Source: Mangrovactinospora gilvigrisea (lineage in GTDB: Bacteria; Actinomycetota; Actinomycetes; Streptomycetales; Streptomycetaceae). Taken from it: a DNA stretch of 64,000 nt. The DNA lies in contig NZ_MLCF01000022.1 of assembly GCF_001879105.1 (NCBI RefSeq), positions 18,822 to 82,821 on the forward strand. The letters are read 5' to 3'. The position numbers and the translations under genes are program-made. Positions 39,662 to 47,610 of this stretch are shown here, one piece after another (positions within the stretch are counted from its first letter, which is position 1; every line of letters begins with the position of its first letter). The notes below the pieces were generated by a model. It had not been told where the DNA came from. It saw only the letters and a program-made list of their open reading frames with translations, and searched no databases.

Positions 39662-39769
39662 GGGCGCTGACGATCGGGACCCGAGATGCCGGTCCGACTC
39701 CGGCCCCCACCTCCAACGCGGTGGGGTAGTGCAACGGGAGCACGCGGGTCATGAAACTGATCGGCGCCC
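39662..39769 (+). tRNA. Candidate circularly permuted tRNA gene, unit 2 (anticodon GAA by the U33 rule)
   Basis: This unit has the same reversed order as unit 1. The 3' half has anticodon strand 39678-39683, variable loop 39684-39687, T arm 39688-39704 (GCCGG, loop TCCGACT, CCGGC), acceptor CCCCACC 39705-39711, T, then CCA 39713-39715. The 5' half has acceptor GGTGGGG 39720-39726 (7/7 pairs), TA for positions 8-9, D arm 39729-39743 (GTGC, loop AACGGGA, GCAC), G26 and anticodon strand 39745-39750 (6/6 pairs). ATGAAA (39751-39756) follows, with U33 and anticodon GAA (Phe). Leader and trailer pair over 13 bp (39662-39667 with 39764-39769; 39671-39677 with 39757-39763) with a 3-base TGA bulge. 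C at T-loop position 55 is unusual. Confidence 0.7.
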
Positions 39770-39808
39770 TTAAATGTGCCGGCGTGTGCAAGTGAGCGGC
39801 ACCCCGGG

Positions 39809-39834
39809 CCCGGGGGCCGGATACAGCCCCCGGG
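39809..39834. terminator. Strong hairpin between the permuted tRNA region and mshC
   Basis: CCCGGGGGC (39809-39817) pairs with GCCCCCGGG (39826-39834) over an 8-base loop. It lies 26 bases past the mshC stop and can end transcription from both sides. A smaller GTGCCG/CGGCAC hairpin (39776-39781, 39797-39802) precedes it. Confidence 0.8.
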
Positions 39835-39860
39835 TCCTCCTCGTTCCGCTGAGCGAGGGC

Positions 39861-41087
39861 TCAGAGCGCGACGCCCAGCAGGGCGTCCGCGGTGCGCGAG
39901 ACGACGCCCGGGGCGCCCTCCTCGCTGCCGCCCTCGCTCTCCTGGCGCTCGGCCCAGGCGTCGATCGCGGCGAGCGCGGTCGGCGCGTCCAGGTCGTTCG
40001 CGAGCGCCTCGCGGACGGCGGCCAGCGTGGCGTCCGCGGAGGGGCCGTCCGGACGGGAGACGGCGGCGCGCCAGCGGGCCAGCCGCTGCTCGGCGGCGGC
40101 CAGCAGGTCGTCGGTCCAGAACCAGTCGGCGCGGTAGTGGTTGGCGAGCAGCGCGAGCCGGATCGCGGCCGGGTCGGTGCCGCCCTTGCGCAGCTCGCTC
40201 ACCTTGACGAGGTTGCCGAGCGACTTGGACATCTTCTCGCCGTCCAGCCCGACCATCCCGGCATGCGCGTAGAGCTTGGCGTAGGGGGTGGTGCCCTGCT
40301 CGGCGTGGGCGTGCGAGGCGCCCAGTTCGTGGTGCGGGAAGGCCAGGTCGCTGCCGCCGCCCTGCACGTCGAAGCCCATCCCCAGGTACTTCAGCGCGAT
40401 GGCGACGCACTCGATGTGCCAGCCGGGGCGGCCGGCGCCGAACGGCGACTCCCAGGACGGCTCGCCGGGGCGGGCGGCCATCCACAGGCGGGCGTCGAGC
40501 GGGTTCTTCTTGCCTGGCCGCTCGGGGTCGCCGCCGCGCTCGGCGGAGAGCGCGAGCATCTCGGCGACGGGCAGGTGGGCGACCTCGCCGAAGTGGCGGT
40601 CGGCGTCCACCGAGAAGTAGACGTCGCCCTCCAGGTCGTAGGCGGCACCGTTGTCGAGCAGGTGCTGGATCACCGGGATGATCAGCGGGATGGCCTCGAC
40701 GGCGCCGATGTAGTGCTCGGGGGCGAGCATCCGAAGGGCCGTCATGTCGTCCCGGAACAGCTGGGTTTCGCGCTCGGCGAGGTGGACCCAGTCCTCGCCG
40801 GTCTGCTCGGCGCGCTCCAGCAGCGGGTCGTCGACATCGGTGACGTTCTGGACGTAGCGGACGCGGTGGCCGGCGTCCCGCCAGACCCGCTGCACCAGGT
40901 CGAAGGCGTTGTAGGTGGCGGCGTGCCCCATGTGGGTGGCGTCGTAGGGGGTGATGCCGCACACGTAGAGGCCGGCAACGGGGCCCGGCCGAGTGGGCCT
41001 GACCTCCCCGGACGACGTGTCGAAGAGGCGGAGGGGGGCGCCCTGTCCGGGCAGCGCGGGAACCTCGGGAGCGGGCCAGGCATACAT
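39861..41087 (-). CDS. mshC: Cysteine:glucosaminyl-inositol ligase MshC (mycothiol synthesis)
   Basis: A 408-residue ligase derived from cysteinyl-tRNA synthetase. It has the HIGH-like motif [11 protein letters not shown], zinc-site residues around YVCGITPYD and [10 protein letters not shown], and KMSKSLGN. It is shorter than CysRS and lacks its anticodon-binding end. It activates Cys with ATP and joins it to GlcN-Ins, the third step of mycothiol synthesis. The three genes upstream (41220-43433) are the usual companions of mshC in actinobacteria. Confidence 0.96.
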   Translation of the reverse strand: MYAWPAPEVPALPGQGAPLRLFDTSSGEVRPTRPGPVAGLYVCGITPYDATHMGHAATYNAFDLVQRVWRDAGHRVRYVQNVTDVDDPLLERAEQTGEDWVHLAERETQLFRDDMTALRMLAPEHYIGAVEAIPLIIPVIQHLLDNGAAYDLEGDVYFSVDADRHFGEVAHLPVAEMLALSAERGGDPERPGKKNPLDARLWMAARPGEPSWESPFGAGRPGWHIECVAIALKYLGMGFDVQGGGSDLAFPHHELGASHAHAEQGTTPYAKLYAHAGMVGLDGEKMSKSLGNLVKVSELRKGGTDPAAIRLALLANHYRADWFWTDDLLAAAEQRLARWRAAVSRPDGPSADATLAAVREALANDLDAPTALAAIDAWAERQESEGGSEEGAPGVVSRTADALLGVAL

Positions 41088-41148
41088 GACTACGAGAGTA
41101 ACCGGATCATCCCCTCCTCCCCAGACGGCCCCCGGCGGGCGCCGCCTT

Positions 41149-41165
41149 GGACGGCGCAGCCGTCC
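41149..41165. terminator. Perfect hairpin between mshC and the kinase-like gene
   Basis: GGACGGC (41149-41155) and GCCGTCC (41159-41165) form a 7-bp stem over GCA in the 132-bp gap between two minus-strand genes. It would end transcription from the upstream kinase-like gene and so isolate mshC. Confidence 0.7.
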
Positions 41166-41196
41166 GGGTGGGGTGCCGGGGTTCAGGGCGGCGAAC
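41164..41196. repeat. Third copy of the ~33-bp intergenic element
   Basis: CCGGGTGGGGTGCCGGGG is identical to the first 18 bases of the copy at 34797; the rest differs by a 2-base change and a 1-base gap. It again abuts a perfect hairpin between genes. Confidence 0.7.
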
Positions 41197-41219
41197 CGTG
41201 CACCGCCGCAACCGCGACG

Positions 41220-42107
41220 CTAAATGGGCGGCCAGGGAATCGACGGCCACTCCCCCGAGGGCTCCGGATGCACCCCCGTGTCCAGCAGCCGCGCCACTCG
41301 CCCGCGGAACGCCGCCACCTCCTCGGCGGCGAGCAGCTCCCCCAGCCGCCCCGCCAGCTCCCCGTCCGCCGTCAGCCGCCGCAGCACCGCCACGTGCTCG
41401 TCCGCCAGCGGCCGTCCCGCCCATCCCCACAGCAGCGTCCGCAGCTTGTCCTCCACCGCGAACGTCACCCCGTGGTCGACCGCGAACAGCCGGCCGCCCG
41501 CCCCCTGCAGCAGATGGCCGCCCTTGCGGTCCGCGTTGTTGATCACCGCGTCCAGCACCGCCAGCCGCCGCAGCCGCGGATCGTCCGCATGCAGCAGCCA
41601 CCCGGGCTTGCCGTCCCCCAGGTCGGCCGGGGCCACCGGGAGCCAGCCCGCCTCGATCCCCGCCGGATCCTCCCCCTCGTAGAGGGCGAGCAGCCGGGTG
41701 CCCTCGGCCGGCTCCGCCGCGCCGTCGGGCGACTCCGGCCCTTCCGGCTCCCCGGGCTCGTCGATCCAGAGCTGGACCATCCCCTCGCCGTACGGCCCCT
41801 CCTCGCGCAGCACGGTGGGCGGCACCAGCCCCCACCCCGTCGCCTCGGAGACCACCCGCGCCGCCGTCTCGCGCCGCGCCAGCGTCCCGTCCGGGAAGTC
41901 CCACAGCGGCCGCTCCCCCGCGACCGGCTTGTACACGGCGTGCGCCGAGCGGCCCTCGTGCTCCACCGCGCAGTACAGCGTCGCGTTGGACGCGTCGCGC
42001 AGCCGGCCCTCCACGGTCAGCCGGCCGTGGCGCAGCAGCTCCAGCGCGGCGGCCCCGTCCTCGATCTCCTCGGTCTTCAGCGGCGGTATCCGTTCTGGCG
42101 CGGGCAC
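41220..42107 (-). CDS. SCO1664-family kinase-like protein
   Basis: A 295-residue protein. The C-terminal half has NNADRKGGHLLQ followed by LFAVDHGVTF, which resembles the catalytic and metal-binding loops of PI3/4-kinase-like and HipA-like folds. No membrane span is seen. A phosphotransferase role is an inference from these motifs; the true substrate is unknown. The GTG at 42107 overlaps the 3' end of the DUF3090 gene by 31 bases, so the two are coupled. The gene belongs to a set that travels with mshC in actinobacteria. Confidence 0.85.
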   Translation of the reverse strand: MPAPERIPPLKTEEIEDGAAALELLRHGRLTVEGRLRDASNATLYCAVEHEGRSAHAVYKPVAGERPLWDFPDGTLARRETAARVVSEATGWGLVPPTVLREEGPYGEGMVQLWIDEPGEPEGPESPDGAAEPAEGTRLLALYEGEDPAGIEAGWLPVAPADLGDGKPGWLLHADDPRLRRLAVLDAVINNADRKGGHLLQGAGGRLFAVDHGVTFAVEDKLRTLLWGWAGRPLADEHVAVLRRLTADGELAGRLGELLAAEEVAAFRGRVARLLDTGVHPEPSGEWPSIPWPPI

Positions 42108-42658
42108 ACATGTCCTTCCGGGTCGAGCGGCAGGCTGCAGAACGGGCAGGACGGCCGCCCGGAGGCGACCAGCTCCAGCGCCCGCTTGGCGAAGACGCGG
42201 GCCATCGCCCCGCTGAGGCGGACCCGCAGCAGCGGCGGGCCGTTCTCGTCGTCCTCCAGCAGCTGCTCCTCGGTGGTGGCCGGATCGTCGTCGTCCTCGT
42301 CGATCTCCACCATGGCCTGCGCCTCGACCAGCACCCGCTCCTCGCTGGAGTCCCAGGCCAGGGCCATGGTGCCGACTCGGAACTCCTCGTCCACGGGCTG
42401 GTCCAGGGGCGCGGTGTCGAGCAGCTCGGAGGGGGCGACGGCCGGGACGGACGCGGTGCCGCCGCTGCGGCGCAGCACCTCGTCGAGGAGCGTGTCGATG
42501 CGCTCGGCGAGCGCCTCGACCTGCTGCTTCTCAAGGGCGACGCTGGTGACCCGCCCACGGCTGCTGGCCTGGAGGTAGAACACGCGGTGGCCGGGCTCTC
42601 CGATGGTGCCGGCGATGAACCGCTCGGGTGGGTCGTAGTAGTAGACCTGGCGAGGCAC
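42077..42658 (-). CDS. DUF3090-family protein
   Basis: A 193-residue protein: YYYDPPERFIAGTIGEPGHRVFYLQA at the start, an acidic middle (EIDEDDDDPATTEEQLLEDDENG) and a C-terminal zinc-knuckle-like CPFCSLPLDPEGHVC. It is the second member of the three-gene set beside mshC. The function is unknown; the four metal-ligand residues CxxC and HxC at the end suggest zinc binding. The GTG start at 42658 is the family N-terminus. Confidence 0.88.
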   Translation of the reverse strand: MPRQVYYYDPPERFIAGTIGEPGHRVFYLQASSRGRVTSVALEKQQVEALAERIDTLLDEVLRRSGGTASVPAVAPSELLDTAPLDQPVDEEFRVGTMALAWDSSEERVLVEAQAMVEIDEDDDDPATTEEQLLEDDENGPPLLRVRLSGAMARVFAKRALELVASGRPSCPFCSLPLDPEGHVCPRQNGYRR

Positions 42659-42719
42659 GCGCTGCTCCGATGTCCCGTGGTGGATGTCTCTCGCTTCCTC
42701 GGCTCACCCTACTGAGTGG

Positions 42720-43433
42720 CTACGGGGTGCTGCCGGTGGCGCCGCCCACCACGGCGTCCTCGGGTCCCTTCGCGGCGGAGGCCGGCGGCGACGGCGGGAT
42801 GAGCCCGCGGAGGTCGCCGAGGTCGGAGAGGCGCAGCAGGAAGGGGCGCAGCGCGGAGTAGCGGATGGCGGTGAGCGAGCCGGGCTCGACGCCGATCCGC
42901 TGGAAGAGGTCGAGGTGCAGGCCGAGCGCGTCGGCGACGATCGCCTTGATGACGTCGCCGTGCGAGCAGACCAGGTAGACGGCCTCGGGGCCGTGCTCGG
43001 CGGCGATCCGGGCGTTCCAGTCGCGGACGGCGTCCACGGCGCGCTGCTGCATGCCGCGCATCGACTCGCCGTCGGGGCCGGGGAAGACGGCGGCGGAGGG
43101 GTGCTGCTGGACGGTGTCCCACAGCTGCTCCTTGGCGAGGTCGCGCAGGTCGCGGCCGGTCCAGTCGCCGTAGTGGCACTCGCCGACGCGCTCGTCGGTG
43201 TGCGGGGCGAGGCCGGTGGCGGCGGCGAGCGGGGCGACGGTCTGCCGGCAGCGGTCGAGGGGGCTGGTGACGAGGGCGCTCAGGGGCAGGCCCGCGTCGG
43301 TGACGCGGGCGGCGAGCGCGTCGGCCTGGGCGCGGCCGCGGTCGTCCAGCGAGACGCCCGGCGTCCAACCGGCGAGCGTCCCTGAGGAGTTGGCGGTAGA
43401 ACGTCCGTGTCGTACGAGGAGGACGGTGGGCAT
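42720..43433 (-). CDS. Histidine-phosphatase-superfamily protein (MSMEG_4193-like)
   Basis: A 237-residue protein with the phosphohistidine motif LLVRHGRSTAN near residue 9, the SPLDRCRQT arginine region, the catalytic acid region GECHYGDWTGRDL, and the second histidine in VCSHGDVIKAI. The catalytic residues are complete, so it should be an active phosphatase or mutase. The substrate is unknown. It is 61 bp upstream of the DUF3090 gene and is the third of the mshC-linked set. It could act with the kinase-like protein on a common small molecule; that is a guess from gene order. Confidence 0.88.
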   Translation of the reverse strand: MPTVLLVRHGRSTANSSGTLAGWTPGVSLDDRGRAQADALAARVTDAGLPLSALVTSPLDRCRQTVAPLAAATGLAPHTDERVGECHYGDWTGRDLRDLAKEQLWDTVQQHPSAAVFPGPDGESMRGMQQRAVDAVRDWNARIAAEHGPEAVYLVCSHGDVIKAIVADALGLHLDLFQRIGVEPGSLTAIRYSALRPFLLRLSDLGDLRGLIPPSPPASAAKGPEDAVVGGATGSTP

Positions 43434-43484
43434 ACCGTCCAGGTTACGGGCTCGGTACGGGTACCGGGCGGGCTCGGCCCGCCG

Positions 43485-44462
43485 CTACGCCGCGCCGAAG
43501 CCCGCGTCCGGGTACGACACCGACGGCGCGGAGACATCGTCCAGCGCCCGCCGGATCTCCTCGGGCAGCACCAGGCGCTCCGCGTCCAGCGCCGACTCCA
43601 GCTGGCGCGCCGTGCGGGCCCCGACCAGGGGCGCGACCACCCCGGGGCGGTCGCGGACCCAGGCGAGGGCCACCTGGAGGGGGGTCGTCGCCAGGCCGTC
43701 CGCCGCCGTCGCGACCGCGTCCACGATGCCGCGGGACTCCTCGTCGAGGTACTGCTCGACGAACGGCGCCAGGTCGCCGTCCAGACGCGACCCCTCCGGC
43801 ACCGTGCTGCGGTACTTGCCGGTGAGCACCCCGCGCCCCAGCGGCGACGCCGCGAGCAGCCCGACCCCCAGGTCGAGCGCCGCGGGCAGCAGCTCGCGCT
43901 CTATGCCGCGCTCCAGCAGCGAGTACTCCATCTGGCAGGTGGCCAGCCGCACCCGGCCCGGGCCGGCGAGCTGCCAGGTCGCCGCCTTGGCCAGCTGCCA
44001 GCCGGAGAAGCCGCAGATCCCCACGTAGCGCGCCCGTCCCGAGGAGACCGCGGTGTCGAGCGCCTGGAGCGTCTCCTCCAGCGGCGTCTCCGGGTCCCAG
44101 GCGTGCACCTGCCACAGGTCGACGTAGTCCGTGCCGAGGCGGTCCAGCGACGCGTCCAGCGCGGCGAGCAGATGGCGCCGGGAGGTGTCGAAGCGCCGGT
44201 CGCCGCCGCTGCCGTAGCCCGCCTTGGTGGCGACGACCAGCTCGGAGCGCGGCACCAGGTCGGCCATCAGCCGTCCCAGCAGGTGCTCGGCGCCGCCGTC
44301 GGCGTACACGTCGGCGGTGTCGACCAGCGTGCCGCCCGCGTCCGCGAAGAGCTTGAGCTGGTCGGCGGCCTCCTGCTCTCCGGTGCCACGCCCCCAGGTC
44401 ATGGTCCCCAGCCCGAGGCGGGACACGCGCAACCCGGTGCGCCCGAGGTGTCGCTGCTCCAT
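43485..44462 (-). CDS. Aldo/keto reductase
   Basis: A 325-residue (alpha/beta)8-barrel oxidoreductase. The catalytic tetrad is visible: Asp and Tyr in DTADVYADGG, Lys in VVATKAGYG and His in DLWQVHAWDP. The NADPH-binding end (PLVGARTARQLESAL) is intact. It reduces aldehydes or ketones; the substrate is unknown. It is divergent from the F420-type gene, with a 160-bp gap holding both promoters. It lies 51 bp upstream of the phosphatase gene on the same strand. Confidence 0.92.
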   Translation of the reverse strand: MEQRHLGRTGLRVSRLGLGTMTWGRGTGEQEAADQLKLFADAGGTLVDTADVYADGGAEHLLGRLMADLVPRSELVVATKAGYGSGGDRRFDTSRRHLLAALDASLDRLGTDYVDLWQVHAWDPETPLEETLQALDTAVSSGRARYVGICGFSGWQLAKAATWQLAGPGRVRLATCQMEYSLLERGIERELLPAALDLGVGLLAASPLGRGVLTGKYRSTVPEGSRLDGDLAPFVEQYLDEESRGIVDAVATAADGLATTPLQVALAWVRDRPGVVAPLVGARTARQLESALDAERLVLPEEIRRALDDVSAPSVSYPDAGFGAA

Positions 44463-44622
44463 GGGGGGTGAGCGTATCGGTGGAGGGGCCCGGTACCAAC
44501 AACCGTGCGACCCGCGGGGCGTTGGCGTGCCGCCGCGCAGCGGCTACGCTCGGGCCCGCGGCACTGGTTACCGCACAGTAGTGATCAAGGATGATCGCGG
44601 ACCCCGACCCTCCGGAGGACCC

Positions 44623-45675
44623 ATGCGGCTCGGCATCAACCTCGGCTACTTCGGCGGCGACGCCGCGAGCAACGCCGACCACCTCGCGGTCGCCCAGGAG
44701 GCCGAGCGCCTCGGCTACGCGGTGTGCTGGGCCGCCGAGGCCTACGGCTCCGACGTGGCGACCGTGCTCTCCTGGGTGGCCGCGCAGACCACCCGGATCG
44801 ACATCGGCTCGGCGATCTTCCAGATCCCGGCGCGCACCCCGGCGATGACCGCGATGACCGCCGCCACCCTGGACGCCCTCTCCGGCGGCCGCTTCCGCCT
44901 CGGCCTCGGCGTCTCCGGGCCGCAGGTCTCCGAGGGCTGGTACGGCGTCCGCTTCGACAAGCCGCTCGCCCGCACCCGCGAGTACGTCGAGATCGTCCGC
45001 AAGGCGCTCTCCCGGGAGCGCCTCGTCCACGACGGCCCCCACTGGACGCTGCCGCTGCCCGACGGGCCCGGCAAGGCGCTGAAGCTGACGGTGCATCCGG
45101 TCCGCGACACCCTGCCGATCTACATCGCCGCCATCGGCCCCAAGAACCTGGAGCAGACCGGCCGGATCGCCGACGGCTGGCTGGGCATCTTCTTCGCCCC
45201 GGAGTTCGCCGAGCTGTCGACGGGCCCGCTGCGGGCGGGCCGGGAGAAGGCCGGCAAGACCCTGGACGGCTTCGACCTGGTGCCGACCGTGCCGATCGCC
45301 ACCGGCGACGACCTGGACGCCTGCGCCGACCAGTTCCGCGGCTACTCGGCGCTCTACATCGGCGGGATGGGCAGCCGCGAGCAGAACTTCTACAACCGGC
45401 TCGCCGGGCGGATGGGCTACGAGGCGGAGGCCGCGGAGATCCAGGAGAAGTTCCTCGCCCGGGACTACGCCGGCGCCGGCGCGGCCGTCCCCCGCGAGCT
45501 GATCGACCGCACCGCGCTGCTGGGCCCCACCGACCGGATCGCCGACCGGATGAAGGCGTACGCCGAGGCCGGGGTGACCACTCTCACCCTCAGCCCGGCC
45601 GGGCTGACCCTGGAGGAGCGGGTCGCCAACCTGCGGGCGGGCGCCGAGGCGCTGGACCGGGCCGGGCTGGGCTGA
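44623..45675 (+). CDS. F420-dependent (LLM-class) oxidoreductase
   Basis: A 350-residue luciferase-like TIM barrel. MRLGINLGYFGGDAASNADHLAVAQEAERLGY is the N-terminus, followed by ARTPAMTAMTAATLDALSGGRFRLGLGVSGPQV, typical for coenzyme F420-using members in actinobacteria. The ATG at 44623 has GGAGGACCC directly upstream. The reaction is unknown. The next gene on the same strand (corA) follows after 67 bp. The cofactor assignment is by family resemblance, not proven. Confidence 0.92.
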   Translation: MRLGINLGYFGGDAASNADHLAVAQEAERLGYAVCWAAEAYGSDVATVLSWVAAQTTRIDIGSAIFQIPARTPAMTAMTAATLDALSGGRFRLGLGVSGPQVSEGWYGVRFDKPLARTREYVEIVRKALSRERLVHDGPHWTLPLPDGPGKALKLTVHPVRDTLPIYIAAIGPKNLEQTGRIADGWLGIFFAPEFAELSTGPLRAGREKAGKTLDGFDLVPTVPIATGDDLDACADQFRGYSALYIGGMGSREQNFYNRLAGRMGYEAEAAEIQEKFLARDYAGAGAAVPRELIDRTALLGPTDRIADRMKAYAEAGVTTLTLSPAGLTLEERVANLRAGAEALDRAGLG

Positions 45676-45742
45676 CCCGGGCCGCCTCATCCGCGTCCGC
45701 GCCCGTCGAGCCGTGGACATGATCAGGCCGACTGCGGCAAGA

Positions 45743-46762
45743 ATGTCCGGCGTGATAGTTGACTGCGCGCTCTACGAGGACGGCTGCCGGCGCACCGCCG
45801 GGGCCCGCGAGGACCCGGTCGCGGCGCTGAAGGCCGCGCGTCAGGAGCCCGGCGCCTATGTGTGGATCGGGCTGCACAACCCGACCCCCGAGGAGCTCAC
45901 CGGGCTCGCCGGCGCCTACGGGCTGCACCCGCTGGCCGTCGAGGACGCCCTGACGTCCCATCAGCGGCCCAAGGTGGAGGAGTACTCCGACTCGCTCTTC
46001 ACCGTGCTGCGCACCGTCCGCTACCGGAGCGAGGACGAGACCCTGGAGATCGGCGACCTGATGGTGTTCGTCGGCGACTCCTTCGTGATCACCGTGCGGC
46101 ACGGCGAGGGCCCCGGGCTCAGCCCGCTCCGCGCCCAGCTGGAGGCCCGCCCCGAGGTGCTGCGCAACGGGCCCGGCGCGGTGCTCTACGGCATCTCCGA
46201 CCTCGTCGTCGACCACCATCTGGAGGCCGCCGACGAGCTGGAGGAGGACCTGGAGGAGCTGGAGGAGGAGGTCTTCCAGACCGCGGCGCCCAACCTGGCG
46301 CACCGCATCTACGCGTTCAAGCGGCAGGTGCTGAAGTTCCGCAAGGCGGTGGCGCCGCTGGCCCGTCCGATGGACCGGCTGGCCGGCAACTCGGCGCTGG
46401 CGCCGCTCGGCGACAGCACCGCGGCGCGCTGGGTGCCCGACGAGATAAGGCCGTTCTTCCGGGACGTCGCCGACCATGTGCACCGGGCGGCGGAGCACGT
46501 GGACAGCATCGACCGGCTGCTCGCGGACATCCTCGACGCCAACCAGGCGCAGATCGGGGTGCGGCAGAACGACGACATGCGGAAGATCTCCGCATGGGCC
46601 GGCCTGGCGGCGGTGCCGACGATGATCGCCGGCATCTACGGGATGAACTTCCGCGACATGCCCGAGCTGAACTGGCCGTTCGGCTACCCCGCGGCGATCG
46701 CGCTGATGGCGACGGTGTGCGTGCTGCTGCACCGGAGGTTCCGCAAGAGCGGCTGGCTGTGA
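45743..46762 (+). CDS. corA: CorA-family magnesium/cobalt transporter
   Basis: A 339-residue channel protein. A cytoplasmic alpha/beta domain begins VDCALYEDGCRR and a long acidic helix (ELEEDLEELEEEVF) follows. Two C-terminal membrane spans enclose the selectivity motif YGMNF, with a basic last few residues. It works as a pentamer admitting Mg2+ or Co2+. I start at ATG 45743 because the eight to ten codons before it use AT-ending triplets unlike the gene; ATG 45719 is the alternative. Confidence 0.92.
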   Translation: MSGVIVDCALYEDGCRRTAGAREDPVAALKAARQEPGAYVWIGLHNPTPEELTGLAGAYGLHPLAVEDALTSHQRPKVEEYSDSLFTVLRTVRYRSEDETLEIGDLMVFVGDSFVITVRHGEGPGLSPLRAQLEARPEVLRNGPGAVLYGISDLVVDHHLEAADELEEDLEELEEEVFQTAAPNLAHRIYAFKRQVLKFRKAVAPLARPMDRLAGNSALAPLGDSTAARWVPDEIRPFFRDVADHVHRAAEHVDSIDRLLADILDANQAQIGVRQNDDMRKISAWAGLAAVPTMIAGIYGMNFRDMPELNWPFGYPAAIALMATVCVLLHRRFRKSGWL

Positions 46763-46883
46763 CGCCGAACCGACGCCGAACTGCGGCCCGGGCCCAGGAT
46801 GATCGGTTGCACCGGCGTGATCGTCGGCGGCGCCGGATAGGCTGGAGCGGTCGGAGGATCGAGCTCGAGTCGGGGAAGGGTGA

Positions 46884-47603
46884 ATGTTCGGCAGAGTGAT
46901 CCGGAGCCGCAGCCGCCGCGCGCGGGCGGGCGTCCTCCCGCCGACCTCGGCGTCGGCGGACTGGTCCGAGCACCGGCGCTTCGAGGACGCGGCACGCGCC
47001 TACTTCCTCCATCCCGAGGTGGCCATCGACGCGGTCCGCGGGGTGCTGGGGCGGCGCCGGGTGCGGGGGTTCACGCTGGAGCGGGTCGTCGACATCAGCG
47101 AGCAGGGCGCGTCGCTGTGGCAGGAGGCGGCGGTGCTCGACGATCGCCGGCTGATCCTGTGGCACAGCGAGGACCTGGGGTCCTCGGGCGAGGGGCTCGG
47201 CGAGTGGGCCGAGCTGGACGGGGCGGCGGACGGCCCGGTCGGGGCGAGTGCGACGGTCCCCGCGCAGGGGGTCGGCGGCGGGGACGGCGAACTGCTGGAC
47301 TCCTCCCTCCAGGTGGTGCCGCTCGGCTCGATCAGCCACATCGGCCTGCGCACGCTGGTCGGCCTGGACGGCGACGGCCGTACGGCGCAGCGCGGCGCGT
47401 ACCTGGTGGCGGCGACGGGCAACCCGCACGAGCTGACGGCGGTGCCGGCGCCGGGCGGCGAGGAGGGGCTGGCGGGGGCGCGCTTCCGCCAGGAGTCGTT
47501 CCGGTTCAGCAAGACGGTGGGCGAGGACGGGGCCGGGCAGGTCGCGCGGCTGATCGAGTTCGGCCGCGCGCTGGGGCGGCTGGCGCCGCACGCCGGGAGC
47601 TGA
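46884..47603 (+). CDS. Protein of unknown function
   Basis: A 239-residue cytosolic protein with a very basic first 15 residues (MFGRVIRSRSRRAR) and a compact domain with HPEVAIDAVRGVLGRRRVRGFTLERVVD. The end (FRFSKTVGEDGAGQVARLIEFGRALGRLAPHAGS) is well ordered. No known motif is recognised. The ATG follows GGGGAAGGGTGA, a good ribosome site. A TAGGCT -10-like hexamer lies about 45 bases upstream. It is followed by a long inverted repeat. Confidence 0.75.
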   Translation: MFGRVIRSRSRRARAGVLPPTSASADWSEHRRFEDAARAYFLHPEVAIDAVRGVLGRRRVRGFTLERVVDISEQGASLWQEAAVLDDRRLILWHSEDLGSSGEGLGEWAELDGAADGPVGASATVPAQGVGGGDGELLDSSLQVVPLGSISHIGLRTLVGLDGDGRTAQRGAYLVAATGNPHELTAVPAPGGEEGLAGARFRQESFRFSKTVGEDGAGQVARLIEFGRALGRLAPHAGS

Positions 47604-47610
47604 GCGGGTT

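Noticed and set aside
39753..39760. GAAACTGA repeated at 39505 and 39753 as a mobile-element end
   Set aside because: Too short and without a matching inverted partner; better explained as shared anticodon-region text.
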